64,000 bases of DNA from Nitrososphaerota archaeon (GTDB taxonomy: Archaea; Thermoproteota; Nitrososphaeria; Nitrososphaerales; Gagatemarchaeaceae): NCBI GenBank assembly GCA_027887005.1, contig JAPCJI010000001.1:248001-312000 (forward strand), read 5' to 3'. The notes under the pieces were generated by a model that worked only from the letters and a program-made list of their open reading frames with translations, was not told the origin of the DNA and did no database searches. The position numbers and the translations under genes are program-made. Positions 32,575 through 41,352 of this stretch are shown in pieces. Each line of letters begins with the position of its first letter. Position 1 is the first letter of the stretch.

Positions 32575-33816
32575 TCACATCTTCTTCGCTACTTCGTCAA
32601 CGACAGTTCTGGCTATCTCGCTTTTCGAGCGTTCGCCCACAATTCTCCTACCTTTGCCGTGGAGGATCAGCACGCTGTTGGTATCCGCAGCGAAAACCTT
32701 CCCACCGCTGACGTCGTTCGCAACGACCATGTTTACGCCCGATTCCTTCATGAATCGCTTCGCCGCCTTCGCCAAGTCTCCCCTGGAAGGTGCCGTCTCA
32801 GCCTTGAACGCAACCAGGAAGAGTTCCGGCCATCCCTCCCTGACCTCGTCGATTATTTTCTGGCTAGGCCTGAGCTTGAGAACAAAGATCCCTTCCCTCG
32901 TGTGAATCTTGCTCTTGGCCTGTGATTCTGGCGTGAAATCTGCCGGCGCTGCGGCCATTATGAAGGCATCACATTGCCCCCCCTCCAGCTCGTTGATTAC
33001 CGCGTCCCGCATCTCCGATGTCGTCACGACCTTCTTCGACTTGATGAACTCGGGAGGAGGGAGCCCCCCGCCAAAGATGTAAGACACGTCTGCCCCCCTC
33101 AGCCATACCTCCCTCGCAAGTGCGAGCCCCATCTTACCAGAACTGAGGTTGGTGATGACCCTGACCGGGTCGATAAACTCTGCCGTGGGACCTCCCGTAA
33201 CTATGAACTTCCTACCACTCAGGTCCCGGGTCGCCAGCCTGCGTATCGAAGCATCCACAATTTCGCCCACAGTCGCCATCTTCGCCTTCCCTTCCTCGAA
33301 CCGCGGCCCGACGAACACCACCCCTTGCTCCTTCAGACGCTCCAGGTTCGCTGTCACCGCGGGGTTCCTGTACATCGGTTCGTGCGCGGCAGGACAGACC
33401 ACCAGAGGTATGCCCCCGCCCAGGGCCATTGACGCGATGGTCGTGACCGGAGTATCGTCTATGCCAAGGGCTATCTTAGATATCGTGTTCGCAGTGCATG
33501 GTGCTACAAGAACCAGGTCGGCCTTCCCCTTCCAATCGCCGGCGAGCCTGACATGTTCGGTCCCGCCAGTCAGTTTTCTCACGACCGGGTTTCCGGTCGC
33601 CCACTCTAGCGTCTCCGGCCTCACCAGCCTCTCAGCCGATTCCGACATGACCGCAGTCACCTCAGCGCCGTGGCGCATTAGCTCTCTTGCGAGCGAGGGG
33701 ACCTCGATCGACGCGACGCTCCCGGTCACGCAGAGAACAATCTTCCTACCGGCCAATTCCTTCCCGCGCGACGATCTTATGTCCTTGAGGGGATCACGCC
33801 CCTGTCTCTTTTCCAT
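32575..33816 (-). CDS. coaBC: bifunctional phosphopantothenoylcysteine decarboxylase / phosphopantothenate-cysteine ligase
   Basis: The ATG at 33816 fits a TAATACT-like box about 30 nt upstream, whereas a TTG at 33834 lies too near it. The 413-residue protein has the CoaC flavoprotein domain (about 20-190: KIVLCVTGSVASIEVPSLAR, APCTANTISKIALGIDD, PAAHEPMY). It is fused to the CoaB ligase domain (about 195-413), seen in FIVTGGPTAEFIDPVRVITN, SSGKMG and the later AAAPADFTP with a Lys. It makes 4'-phosphopantetheine from phosphopantothenate, cysteine and a nucleotide triphosphate (CTP in bacteria) for coenzyme A. It diverges from the amidase at 33907. Confidence 0.93.
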   Translation of the reverse strand: MEKRQGRDPLKDIRSSRGKELAGRKIVLCVTGSVASIEVPSLARELMRHGAEVTAVMSESAERLVRPETLEWATGNPVVRKLTGGTEHVRLAGDWKGKADLVLVAPCTANTISKIALGIDDTPVTTIASMALGGGIPLVVCPAAHEPMYRNPAVTANLERLKEQGVVFVGPRFEEGKAKMATVGEIVDASIRRLATRDLSGRKFIVTGGPTAEFIDPVRVITNLSSGKMGLALAREVWLRGADVSYIFGGGLPPPEFIKSKKVVTTSEMRDAVINELEGGQCDAFIMAAAPADFTPESQAKSKIHTREGIFVLKLRPSQKIIDEVREGWPELFLVAFKAETAPSRGDLAKAAKRFMKESGVNMVVANDVSGGKVFAADTNSVLILHGKGRRIVGERSKSEIARTVVDEVAKKM

Positions 33817-33906
33817 GCTCGCGATTCGTCCCAATGGCCGAGTATTAGCCTTGCTGAGGGGTCTCTCAGAAATGCAGAATAGGCACGCTCCGGGCCTACC
33901 AGCAGC

Positions 33907-34707
33907 TTGCGAGGGCTAAGGGTCGCGGCAGTCCAGCTCGGACTGTACAGGGGCCGACCAGACAAGACCGTGGCAGAGGCTGAGCGCCTAGTGCGACAGG
34001 CATCGAGGAGGGGTGGCAGACTAATCTGCCTGCCGGAACACTGGCTGCTTTCAAGGGTCCTCAAAGAGGACGACGGAGTCATGCGCCGGTTCTCAGCACT
34101 GGCCAGGGAGCTCGATGCTTTCATCAACATGGGTGCCAACTTCGAGCAGAGGGGCGTTGAAACGTATATGACAAGCACGACCCTGTCGCCGGAGGGACAC
34201 GTCCTCTCCCGTCAGGACAAGATACATCTGTATCGGAGAGAGAAACAAAGAGCCCTCCCGGGTTCGCGATTCGACATCATGACCATCGACGGCTTCAAGG
34301 TTGCCGTCCTGGTCTGCCACGACGTTGTCTTCCCCGAGACAGCAAGAGAGGTGACTCTGGGGGGAGCCGAACTGCTCTTGGTCCCGTCCCTGATATCCGC
34401 AAAGGGAATCGAACCTTGGCTAATCTATTTGAGGGCTCGTGCTCTCGAGAACCGAATCCCTATCGTGGCTCCGAACATTTTCGCCCCTCCTAGAATCCCG
34501 GGCCGAAGCTGTGTCGTTGATCTGAAATATGACAGGGAGGAGCACGTGATGGAGCTGGTCGAACGAACGTTACGCGGACGGCAGACATCGATTGTGGTTG
34601 AGCTCGACCTCCTTTCAAAGAGGGATTTGCGGGAAGAAAGACTTCACGAATTGCGCAGGTCGTTCCCGTGGGCCCCAACTGGGATTAGGGCTCCAGAAAG
34701 CAAATAG
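33907..34707 (+). CDS. nitrilase-superfamily carbon-nitrogen hydrolase
   Basis: A 266-residue protein from a TTG start, with the complete Glu-Lys-Cys triad: E44 in ICLPEHW, K105 in RQDKIHLYRREK, and C137 in LVCHDVVFPE. The alpha-beta-beta-alpha core is of normal length. The sequence after the cysteine (RAREN-like RARALENRIPIVAPN) is typical of amidase and omega-amidase branches rather than true nitrilases. It hydrolyses a small amide such as a carbamoyl or omega-amide substrate, and the specificity is not readable. The winged-helix membrane gene follows 24 bp downstream. Confidence 0.85.
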   Translation: MRGLRVAAVQLGLYRGRPDKTVAEAERLVRQASRRGGRLICLPEHWLLSRVLKEDDGVMRRFSALARELDAFINMGANFEQRGVETYMTSTTLSPEGHVLSRQDKIHLYRREKQRALPGSRFDIMTIDGFKVAVLVCHDVVFPETAREVTLGGAELLLVPSLISAKGIEPWLIYLRARALENRIPIVAPNIFAPPRIPGRSCVVDLKYDREEHVMELVERTLRGRQTSIVVELDLLSKRDLREERLHELRRSFPWAPTGIRAPESK

Positions 34708-34731
34708 CCGTGCGCTAGGGGCGCTGAGACA

Positions 34732-35172
34732 ATGGGCCAGCCCGCCGGGAAGACGACTCGCGAAGTCAAGGGGAACACTCTGAGGGTGTATCTCTACCTC
34801 CTGCATACGGGGAACTCAGAACTCAGGGACGTCCAAAAGTCCCTGGGGTTCTCGACCCCTTCTCTCGCCTCCTACCACCTGGGAAAGCTGGTTGAGGCAG
34901 GCTATGTCTCCCAGGACGAGAAGGGAAAGTACGGAGTAGTCAAGGACTCCACTAATGAGATCCTCGAGGGATACGTCCGGATTGGGGCAGTCGTTTTTCC
35001 TCAGCTCTTCTTCTTCTCTGTGCTCTTCACCGGGGTCATAGGCTTCCTTGCGTTCGCGTCCTTCTACTCCTCTTCCTACGTCCCGCTTCTCGCGGGTGCC
35101 TCGGTGGCCCTTGTGGCCGCGTTCTGGTACGAAACGGTCAAGGTCTGGAGGCGGTTGACCTCGTGGACCTGA
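34732..35172 (+). CDS. winged-helix domain fused to two TM helices
   Basis: A 146-residue protein: a winged helix at about 12-70 (TLRVYLYLLHTGNSELRDVQ, then SLASYHLGKLVEAGYVSQ and a short wing) and two TM helices at about 85-108 and 112-135. DNA-binding domain and membrane segment are thus joined in one chain, in contrast to the separate genes at 224/505 and 57551/57263. A membrane-tethered regulator is predicted. It lies 24 bp after the nitrilase gene, probably in the same transcript. Confidence 0.75.
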   Translation: MGQPAGKTTREVKGNTLRVYLYLLHTGNSELRDVQKSLGFSTPSLASYHLGKLVEAGYVSQDEKGKYGVVKDSTNEILEGYVRIGAVVFPQLFFFSVLFTGVIGFLAFASFYSSSYVPLLAGASVALVAAFWYETVKVWRRLTSWT

Positions 35173-35364
35173 GCCAAGGCCGACTATTGCCTCTTGACCC
35201 TACGCTTTCCGGCTGGGCCGACCCTCCGGCCTGCAACCCTTTTGCAAGATCAAGAGAATTCGAACCTATGACAGGTCTTAGCTCATCGGGCCCCGCTTAG
35301 CGCGTGCGAGGGGAGGGTGGAGGGTGTCTGCCCATTTCGGCCCAACCGCACCGAGCCTCCACGG

Positions 35365-35721
35365 TCAGCGCAACCCGGTCAGACGTTTGACGGTTCTGTC
35401 ATCTCTAATCCCAAGGATCTCATTGACGTACTCTTGAATTTGGGCTTTCGAGGGGTCTTCTTTCCCTTCTCGGCGCTCACGTCGTACAAGAAAATCGCAC
35501 CTAATCCTGTCCTTCTCCACCGGCCGCTCATGCTTCACGCAGTAGAGCCCCGTCGAGCGCTCGCGAATTTCGCATCCCTCAGTCAACTCAATCAAGGTCG
35601 ACCTAATGGCAAGAAGGGTCTCGTCGAGGGGTTGCTCTGGAGGCCTTGGTTCGCTCGGGTCTTTCGCCTTGATCCAGAGATGGTAGGCGTACGGCCTATG
35701 GGGTTCCTCCTGTCCCGTCAT
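35365..35721 (-). CDS. hypothetical charged protein, 118 aa
   Basis: A soluble, highly charged protein. A Pro-rich start is followed by a helix (LDETLLAIRSTLIELTEGC), a beta hairpin (EIRERSTGLYCVKHERPVEKDRIRCDFLVRRERR) and a C-terminal helix (KAQIQEYVNEILGIRDDR). Three cysteines and a His may bind metal, but the spacing is not a standard finger. The forward-strand reading across it (35317-35793) lacks structure, so I take the reverse frame as the gene. The family is not recognised. Confidence 0.5.
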   Translation of the reverse strand: MTGQEEPHRPYAYHLWIKAKDPSEPRPPEQPLDETLLAIRSTLIELTEGCEIRERSTGLYCVKHERPVEKDRIRCDFLVRRERREGKEDPSKAQIQEYVNEILGIRDDRTVKRLTGLR

Positions 35722-35947
35722 TCAATGACCAATGGGAATGGAGGGCTGAAAAGTCTTTGCGAACGTGGACTGAAGGACCTACCTGGATGCTAGCCCCTCC
35801 TGACCATAACCTTGTTGCGGGCTGAAATGCATCCGAAATCAAATGAAAGCGGACCGGAAAGGGCTTGCTGTACGAATCCATCAGTTCGCGTGGGGGCAGG
35901 GAGGTCCGTTTCTAAGGAAGTTGCCTGCGGACAACCTCAATCTTGTC

Positions 35948-36307
35948 TTAGCCGGGCGACCTGTTCGGGTGATACTCGCGAACGTGTTCCCTTTTGGCGA
36001 ACTCCAGGTCAGAGTCATCCGCCGAATCCAGCTCCGCACCGCAGTCGGGGCACTTCCAGTGCGAATTCAGGGGTTTTGGGGGACTATGGGTGTCGATGGA
36101 AACTGTTCTCCTAGGCCAGTCCGGTTTCTTTGGCTCTTTGCCAAACCCCAATTCGACATCACTTGGCGGGTTATTCCCTGGTCGCGCTTGCAGTCTTTCT
36201 TTGAGGGCATAGACTATTCCGCAATTGTCGCAATACCCAAAGAGGCTCGAGTCGTCTATGGGTCTCACTTTTCCCCCGCAAACTTCACAACCTTTGGAAC
36301 TCGACAA
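35948..36307 (-). CDS. protein with N-terminal zinc ribbon and C-terminal C2H2-like finger
   Basis: A 119-residue protein. The N-terminus has C-E-V-C (residues 7-10) and C-D-N-C (26-29), a zinc ribbon. A basic, Pro-rich linker follows, then a second finger with C-P-D-C-G near residue 85 and H-V-R-E-Y-H near the end (C2H2 spacing). A TATA-like CTTAAATC (reverse strand, 36332-36339) is centred 28 nt before the ATG, indicating a leaderless transcript. The two fingers suggest nucleic-acid or protein binding. Confidence 0.65.
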   Translation of the reverse strand: MSSSKGCEVCGGKVRPIDDSSLFGYCDNCGIVYALKERLQARPGNNPPSDVELGFGKEPKKPDWPRRTVSIDTHSPPKPLNSHWKCPDCGAELDSADDSDLEFAKREHVREYHPNRSPG

Positions 36308-36331
36308 CCAATTGTGACTCGTCCGGGCGTC

Positions 36332-36339
36332 GATTTAAG
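36332..36339 (-). promoter_or_regulatory. TATA-like box for the two-finger protein
   Basis: CTTAAATC on the reverse strand, centred 28 nt before the ATG at 36307. Confidence 0.5.
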
Positions 36340-36516
36340 GAGAGACCCCGTCCTTGGGTCAAGGCCGTTGGGCTCGGCGGGGCCGATAGGGCCCGACAAG
36401 GGCGCAGGCGGACAACCCTTGTTTCAAAAAGCCCGCCCGTGGGGACAGACCCGATCCGTGTCGTTGTCGACCTAGACTTCATGCTTAAAAGCCACCAAGG
36501 CTCGCAATTCGGCCTA

Positions 36517-37434
36517 TTGCGGCGCTTACAGGCGCTAATCTCGACCGTCCTTCCAGACCTGTTCAAGATGCCGAGAACAACCACAGACCCCAACTCTCCT
36601 CTGATTTACTCCGGATCGCTGCTCCACGTGTCAGACATTCAGATGCTCCCTGTGCAGAGGAATGAACTCGCCCGAAAAGGCAAGTCTGGAATCAGGCTCT
36701 ACGGCGCGTTCGGGAGCTATGCTGTGCTCCAGAGCATACTCATTCTTCCGCCTGAGAACGCATACCAATTCCTGTGGACGCCAACGCGTGACTCGCTCGT
36801 CTGGATAGGGTCCGTCTCGTCGGATAGCCCTTTTGATAGGCTCCTATCCGTCTTCGAAGCTACTGGATTCGGGGCTGCCAGAGTGTCAAAACGGCAAATT
36901 CACACCCTGATTACCTTGGAGGATGTGGTCAACCTCATAAGGATGGGAGTGCTGACCTCAGAAGTCAGGATAAGTTCGATTTCGAGCGAGCCGATTACCA
37001 CTTCGCGCGATACGACGTTAGCAGACGCTCTCCAACTCATGTTTGAAGGAAAGGTCAGGCGCCTGTTCCTTGACGACGAGCCCCGGAAATATATCTCGGA
37101 TCGGTCCATCCTCGCGCTCCTCTTTAGCCCATACATGCTCAAGGTCGCGAGAGACTCCCCAGGGAAGTGGCTTGATCTCCGGGTCAATCAAATTCCAAAG
37201 AGAGAGGCGACCTCCGTTCCAAGTGAGGCATCATTACTGGATGCCGCGAGCTTGCTGACTCAGGGATCTGACGAGTGTCTTGTCACGAGCAAGAACCGCG
37301 TTGTCACACGATGGGATATCGTCATCAAGTCATGGAAGAAGGATCTAGAATTCGTCGCTGAGCAACCAATCTCACCTGAAGTTCGAAACAAGTTCTCCCA
37401 TCGTGCGCGAATCCGAGATGCTTCGAAGGAATAG
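36517..37434 (+). CDS. CBS-pair (Bateman module) protein with novel N-terminal domain
   Basis: CTTAAAAG at about 36484-36491 implies a transcript starting near 36513, so the TTG at 36517 is the preferred start (305 residues). An ATG at 36568 is the alternative. Residues about 30-130 form an unrecognised alpha-beta domain (SGIRLYGAFGSYAVLQSILI). The C-terminal half holds two CBS motifs, ISSISSEPITTSRDTTLADALQLMFEGKVRRLFL and VPSEASLLDAASLLTQGSDE (quoted in part; each about 55 residues). CBS pairs bind adenosine nucleotides, so this may be an energy or nucleotide sensor. No enzyme domain is attached. Confidence 0.65.
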   Translation: MRRLQALISTVLPDLFKMPRTTTDPNSPLIYSGSLLHVSDIQMLPVQRNELARKGKSGIRLYGAFGSYAVLQSILILPPENAYQFLWTPTRDSLVWIGSVSSDSPFDRLLSVFEATGFGAARVSKRQIHTLITLEDVVNLIRMGVLTSEVRISSISSEPITTSRDTTLADALQLMFEGKVRRLFLDDEPRKYISDRSILALLFSPYMLKVARDSPGKWLDLRVNQIPKREATSVPSEASLLDAASLLTQGSDECLVTSKNRVVTRWDIVIKSWKKDLEFVAEQPISPEVRNKFSHRARIRDASKE

Positions 37435-37855
37435 ATTGCCCATAAGGAAGGTGTTCGCACGAAGAAGATCAATCACGAGCGCTTTGGACCATGTTTTGGA
37501 GGGTTAGTTGAAAGTTGAGGGTGCGCGCACTCACAGGACCCTGAAGGAGAATCTCCTTTATGCTTCAGAAACACGAAGCCTTCGACAAAGAGCGGTCAGC
37601 TTTGCATCAAGAGGGACGCGTGGCTCGGAGGCCCCTGGGGGGAAGCTATGACCTAGGTCTGGCGGGGTAGCACCACCCCGGATCTGCTAAGCTACTGAGC
37701 TCCGCTTCTGGTATTTCCCTGAATCGGAGTCCTTCTCGTGCTCGCCTGCATGAGACGAAGGCTTTCAAGACCCTTGAAACCCAGCCCTCCGGGCCTCGTC
37801 AGACATTCAAAAGCCTAGGATTATCTCCCCTTCGGTCGTAGGCTGGCCGAATAAG
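37435..37855. other. 421-bp intergenic region
   Basis: No gene is supported. An ATG at about 37560 opens 36 codons of polar sequence without any supporting site. GGATTATC at about 37816-37823, some 36 nt before the next ATG, may be the promoter of the DUF4382-like gene. GCTAAGCTACTGAGCTCCGC (37687-37706) resembles a reversed D-arm but does not fold into a tRNA. Confidence 0.4.
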
Positions 37856-39115
37856 ATGTCAGTCAAACGGAATACGATCAGGTACGGCGCCGCAGCGGCG
37901 GTGCTGGCCCTTGCTATCATTGCAACCTCTTCATTCCTCGCAGGCTCTTCAGTCCTGCCGAGTTCGAGCTCTAGCTCAATCCAAGGTCCCAAGTCACTTC
38001 TGGTCATCCAACTCACGGATCCACCGCATGTCCCCGTTGGGACTTTGTGGTTGAACATGACCTACTCCTCTCTTGACTTCTTGGTCGGCGAGCCAACAGG
38101 AGTCGACAATCAGGTAACCCCGAAGACAATCACTAACTCAACTTCTGCGACCCTCGACCTCTTGAGACTCCAGAACATATCTCAGACAATCGGCTCAATC
38201 AGCCTTCCTGACGGGTCGGTCATTTACTCGGTTACATTCCATGTCTCGGGGATTGTGATTGATATCAACGGGACAAAGCCCTATCCCTCTGTCTCTCTAG
38301 CCTCTGGGACAAGCTTCACCGTCGCAGTGGCGGGGAACCACCAGCTCCACGGAACTAACAAAGTCCTACTGCAATTGAACCCAGTTGTGGTGTACACCGG
38401 ATCGGTCTACAACATGATCCCCTCGTCCGTGGGCGTCCTCAGACAGTCTGAAGGCGCGGGCGAGAGCCAAATCGGATGGGAGCATAGGCTCACTTCAAGC
38501 GATACGAAGGACTTGGACAGCGCCCAGGGGAACCTCAGCGCAAACCTCCTTACATTATCGGTCGTTACCTCGACCTCTAGCACTACCCTGACTGTGCAGG
38601 TTAACAACACCGGGAGCCAATCAATCACTCTAAACGCAATCGGAGTCTCTGGAAACTTCACGGCCCAGGGGAACAGCTGCCCATGGAGTGAGTCTTCTAC
38701 GACAACCACTACCACCCTCCACACCGAATCGCCCCAGGTCACTGATAATTCGGCCAAGGATCAGCCGCGGTGCTGGCCGAACTTCTTCTTGCACGTGGTC
38801 GCCTTCGTCCCAGTCATTCCTCCAACCTCGGCACAAACCTCCACTTCCTGCGCCCTTGGCCAGTTGAGCCTGGTCACCGACGATCTGATCGGCGAACACC
38901 AGGATGGAGGTCTAGTCCTCGCTCCAGGCGAATGCATCAACCTCACATACGTTGGGATAATCAAACTAGGTGGTTTGCCGGTCGTGTTGACCCCCTCCAC
39001 CGCACCAGGACAGCCCTACGGCGTCCACATTTTCGCTTCGAACGGAGCAAATCTACAGCTCGACTGCGTTCTTCCGACAGGCGCAAACAGCTGCAAAGTA
39101 GACCAGCATCCATAG
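37856..39115 (+). CDS. secreted DUF4382-like protein with second beta domain
   Basis: A 419-residue protein with a signal/anchor helix (about 10-30) and a Ser-rich linker. A DUF4382-type domain follows (about 45-190), recognised by LLVIQLTDPPHVPVG at its start, the WLNMTYSSLDF strand and the closing GNHQLHGTNKVLLQLNPVV. A C-terminal beta domain (about 225-410) has five or six cysteines, and there is an unusual Thr run (SSTTTTTTLHTES). DUF4382 proteins are envelope proteins of unknown function. The transcript ends at the terminator at 39129-39165. Confidence 0.7.
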   Translation: MSVKRNTIRYGAAAAVLALAIIATSSFLAGSSVLPSSSSSSIQGPKSLLVIQLTDPPHVPVGTLWLNMTYSSLDFLVGEPTGVDNQVTPKTITNSTSATLDLLRLQNISQTIGSISLPDGSVIYSVTFHVSGIVIDINGTKPYPSVSLASGTSFTVAVAGNHQLHGTNKVLLQLNPVVVYTGSVYNMIPSSVGVLRQSEGAGESQIGWEHRLTSSDTKDLDSAQGNLSANLLTLSVVTSTSSTTLTVQVNNTGSQSITLNAIGVSGNFTAQGNSCPWSESSTTTTTTLHTESPQVTDNSAKDQPRCWPNFFLHVVAFVPVIPPTSAQTSTSCALGQLSLVTDDLIGEHQDGGLVLAPGECINLTYVGIIKLGGLPVVLTPSTAPGQPYGVHIFASNGANLQLDCVLPTGANSCKVDQHP

Positions 39116-39128
39116 CAAGATTAGGTGG

Positions 39129-39165
39129 TCCGCGGCGAACCCCGCGGATCGCTTTCTCCTTTTTC
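39129..39165 (+). terminator. hairpin plus T-rich terminator
   Basis: TCCGCGG (39129-39135) pairs with CCGCGGA (39142-39148) over a 6-nt loop and is followed by a pyrimidine run CTTTCTCCTTTTTCTC. It begins 14 nt after the stop of the DUF4382-like gene. Confidence 0.65.
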
Positions 39166-39203
39166 TCTGACCCTGAATTTCCCTTTTTCCAGGTAGTCCG
39201 GTC

Positions 39204-39557
39204 TCATCTATGAGAGCCGTGGGAGCTTCCTCGCATGAACTCCAGAGTGTGCCTGGAGCAGTAGGTGTCCCCGCTTATCGGACTCCCAATCCACCAGCTT
39301 GCCAGTTCATAGCACGTGGAGTCCTCGCAGAATGAGAGGTACTGAACGCGCCTGAGGATGCTCTCACTTCGCTTAGCCCTAGGTTCAAAGCTCCTCCTTC
39401 GTTGACGCCCCTCGAACCTTCGACTCAAAGTCTGTTCTCCCCAGAACCAGGACGAGACAGAGGAGTCCCTCGCCGCCCCTTCAGATCGGCGCCCCCTGGG
39501 TTGGCTTCGCGATTCACTTTCGTCTCCAGAACGGTCCAACAATAGATTCACCTTCAA
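39204..39557 (-). CDS. hypothetical protein with C-terminal Cys/His cluster
   Basis: A 117-residue frame from TTG. The first 65 residues are Arg/Ser/Glu-rich and probably disordered. The last 50 look like a folded metal-binding domain: YLSFCEDSTCYELASWWIG, then Y-C-S-R-H-T-L-E-F-M (C-x4-C...C-x2-H). The conserved-looking WWIG and HTLEF support a true gene. An AGATTTTA box on the reverse strand about 33 nt upstream is a possible promoter. The true start may be further in. Confidence 0.4.
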   Translation of the reverse strand: MKVNLLLDRSGDESESRSQPRGRRSEGAARDSSVSSWFWGEQTLSRRFEGRQRRRSFEPRAKRSESILRRVQYLSFCEDSTCYELASWWIGSPISGDTYCSRHTLEFMRGSSHGSHR

Positions 39558-39635
39558 CGTGTGTGCTTCACAAATTGGTAAAATCTATTCGAACGCCTAC
39601 AAAGGTTAAAGCAATGAGCCTCCTCCGCCGGTAAT

Positions 39636-40406
39636 GTGAAGCCGAAGGTCGCCGCAGCCGTCCTCTGTGGAGGAAGAGGTGAGAGGCTGCGACCTCTTAC
39701 AGACTTCTTCCAGAAGACAATGATCCCGATCGGAGAACGAAGGCGCCCGTTGCTCGAGTACATCGTCAGGCTCTTGGTCCACCACGGAATTCGCGACATA
39801 ACCATGCTCGGGAGCTACAGAATGAAGGAAATCAGGGATTACTTCAAGGAGGGTTCCGCCTTCGGAGCAAGGATAGCGTATTCCAAGGACAAGAAGGGAG
39901 AAAGAGGGAGCCTCAGCGCACTTGCCGGAGCTCTAAGTAGGGCATCCATACCGAAGTGCGACGTGCTGATAGTGTATTATGGAGACATTCTCTCCGACCT
40001 TGACATTACTAGGCTGGTCTTGGTCCACAGCAACGAGAAGGCAGATGCCACCCTCGTCCTGTCGAGGGGATACACCTTGCCAATAGGTGTCGCCACGGTG
40101 AGGGGCGGCCGTCGGGTCGTCGCCATGGAGGAGAAGCCTACTCTAGACCTCAGCATTACCACTGGTTGCATGGCCCTCGGACCGCGGGCGATGAGGTCGG
40201 CCCTTGAAATCGCAGGAAAAGGGAGGGGTGACCTGATGTCGGACTTCGTTCCCGAGCTCCTCAAGCGAAAGGTCAAGGTCGCTGCGTACTACACAACTGG
40301 ACTTTGGTACGATGTTGGGGCGCTAACCAGCTATGAGAAACTTAACTCAGAGCTCAAGGACGACTCCCTGTCCTATATTCGGGATCAACCAGCGGCGCAC
40401 CCTTGA
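39636..40406 (+). CDS. sugar-phosphate nucleotidyltransferase (NTP_transferase family)
   Basis: A 256-residue protein from a GTG start with the signature AVLCGGRGERLRPLTDFFQK at residues 8-27 (GGxGxRLxPLT; the later Lys binds phosphate), then the YYGDIL metal site (D about 112) and VVAMEEKP. The C-terminal WYDVGALTSYEKL is typical of glucose-1-phosphate thymidylyl- and mannose-1-phosphate guanylyltransferases. It has no left-handed beta-helix domain, so it is the short, single-domain form. It makes an NDP-sugar for surface glycans or protein glycosylation, which suits the many Ser/Thr-rich surface proteins nearby. The base and sugar are not decided. Confidence 0.85.
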   Translation: MKPKVAAAVLCGGRGERLRPLTDFFQKTMIPIGERRRPLLEYIVRLLVHHGIRDITMLGSYRMKEIRDYFKEGSAFGARIAYSKDKKGERGSLSALAGALSRASIPKCDVLIVYYGDILSDLDITRLVLVHSNEKADATLVLSRGYTLPIGVATVRGGRRVVAMEEKPTLDLSITTGCMALGPRAMRSALEIAGKGRGDLMSDFVPELLKRKVKVAAYYTTGLWYDVGALTSYEKLNSELKDDSLSYIRDQPAAHP

Positions 40407-40758
40407 GGTTGGTCAGGTGGAAAAGGCCAGAGGTCCGAAACCTCGGACAACCTTGACTTCAAGTGCCTTCCAATAAGGTAGGAACCTCCACTCATTGCAA
40501 GATTGAGGGGCAGCGGAGCTGGGGTTCACCCAGCCCCTGATTACATGGACCCTAGACGTTCCTCAGTGCGAAGAACTTCTGCCCCGAAATCCAGTTCAGC
40601 GCCTTCTCTAGTTAGGGCTTCTTGCCGTTTCCAATGTGAGAATGGGGAATCCGGTCCCAAAAAGGCAGCCCTCCTCCCCACTTGCCCCTCTGAGAGATGG
40701 TGCTCCCGCGGAGAAGGAATAAAATGACTTGTCTGAACCTGGCGGCGGGGCGGAGAGT
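40407..40758. other. about 350-bp intergenic region
   Basis: Contains a GC-rich hairpin around 40508-40541 (GGGGC...CTGGG-GTTCA-CCCAG...CCCC) that could end the nucleotidyltransferase transcript. GAATAAAATG at 40717-40726 is a TATA-like element before the next gene. Frames across it on both strands lack structure. Confidence 0.4.
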
Positions 40759-41244
40759 TTGACGATAGTACCTTTGGCGAAGTTCGGGGGGATGCCGGGA
40801 ATCGGGACGATAATGCTGAACTCTGCTGGCGAATTTCGTGACAAGGAAGGCTTGGGAGTTCCCGGCTACATAGCAGAAGAAGCAGGTAATTTGTTGAGCA
40901 AGCTCGCATCTCCTGGCCCTCTGTCACGTCCACTCGTAGTAACTGGCAAGTCAGGGATAGTGCACACATTTGCCTTCGGCTTTGGCGACCTAGGAAAGCC
41001 AACAGTAGCATGTGATATCGTCGTCGGCTCCAATCCCGTCGATGAGACGAAAGTTCTCTCCCTCTTCATCAAGGTGTACGACGTTGGGGCCAAGAACGCC
41101 ATCCTCTGTGTGATTCCGAGCCTCATGCCTCAGGCCAAGAAGCTGGCAGGTCTTTACAAGATAATAGTGGTCGAAGCGCTTGACAAGAACCAGGCCGCCT
41201 CTAGACTGGCCGAAGTCCTCGAGAAAATCTCCACGCCCAGGTAG
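40759..41244 (+). CDS. unknown protein, paralogue of 42216-42623 (restriction-endonuclease-like fold suspected)
   Basis: Started at the TTG at 40759 (a TTG at 40729 is too close to the TATA-like GAATAAAA), the protein has 161 residues. Its C-terminal 105 residues match the protein at 42216 closely. Shared blocks are G-K/R-S-G-I/V-x-H-x-F-x-F-G, P-V/I-D-E-T-K/R-x-L-S-L, IKVYDVGAK-x-AILC, P-S-x-x-P-x-A-x-KL and LY-x-I-x-VVE. The G-x-SG-x-x-H-x-F start, beta strand with IKV and the later ILC...VVE strands recall Mrr/RecB-like nuclease folds, but the usual catalytic D...E-x-K is not intact. It is followed by an ACT-V4R sensor gene. Confidence 0.6.
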   Translation: MTIVPLAKFGGMPGIGTIMLNSAGEFRDKEGLGVPGYIAEEAGNLLSKLASPGPLSRPLVVTGKSGIVHTFAFGFGDLGKPTVACDIVVGSNPVDETKVLSLFIKVYDVGAKNAILCVIPSLMPQAKKLAGLYKIIVVEALDKNQAASRLAEVLEKISTPR

Positions 41245-41311
41245 ACTAACCGGTAAACCTATATGAATCGGAAGGTGAAAGAACGGGTAAGGCTGTCTTC
41301 TATTCTACCGA

Positions 41312-41319
41312 CTTAAATA
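41312..41319 (+). promoter_or_regulatory. TATA box for the ACT-V4R gene
   Basis: CTTAAATA is centred about 37 nt before the ATG at 41353. Confidence 0.55.
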
Positions 41320-41352
41320 ATCCGACGAAGTGGTGTATCGTACAACTAAGAC

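Noticed and set aside
35317-35793. 158-codon + strand frame opposite the 35365-35721 gene
   Set aside because: Pro/Arg/Phe-rich without secondary-structure pattern. The reverse frame has balanced charged helices.
35843-36475. 210-codon + strand frame opposite the two-finger zinc protein
   Set aside because: The reverse frame has two metal sites with correct spacing and a leaderless promoter.
37687-37706. Reversed D-arm-like sequence as tRNA
   Set aside because: No T-loop or anticodon stem at proper distance on either strand.
40503-40727. 74-codon + strand frame before the 40759 gene
   Set aside because: Ser/Arg/Pro-rich random composition, and it runs into the promoter region.
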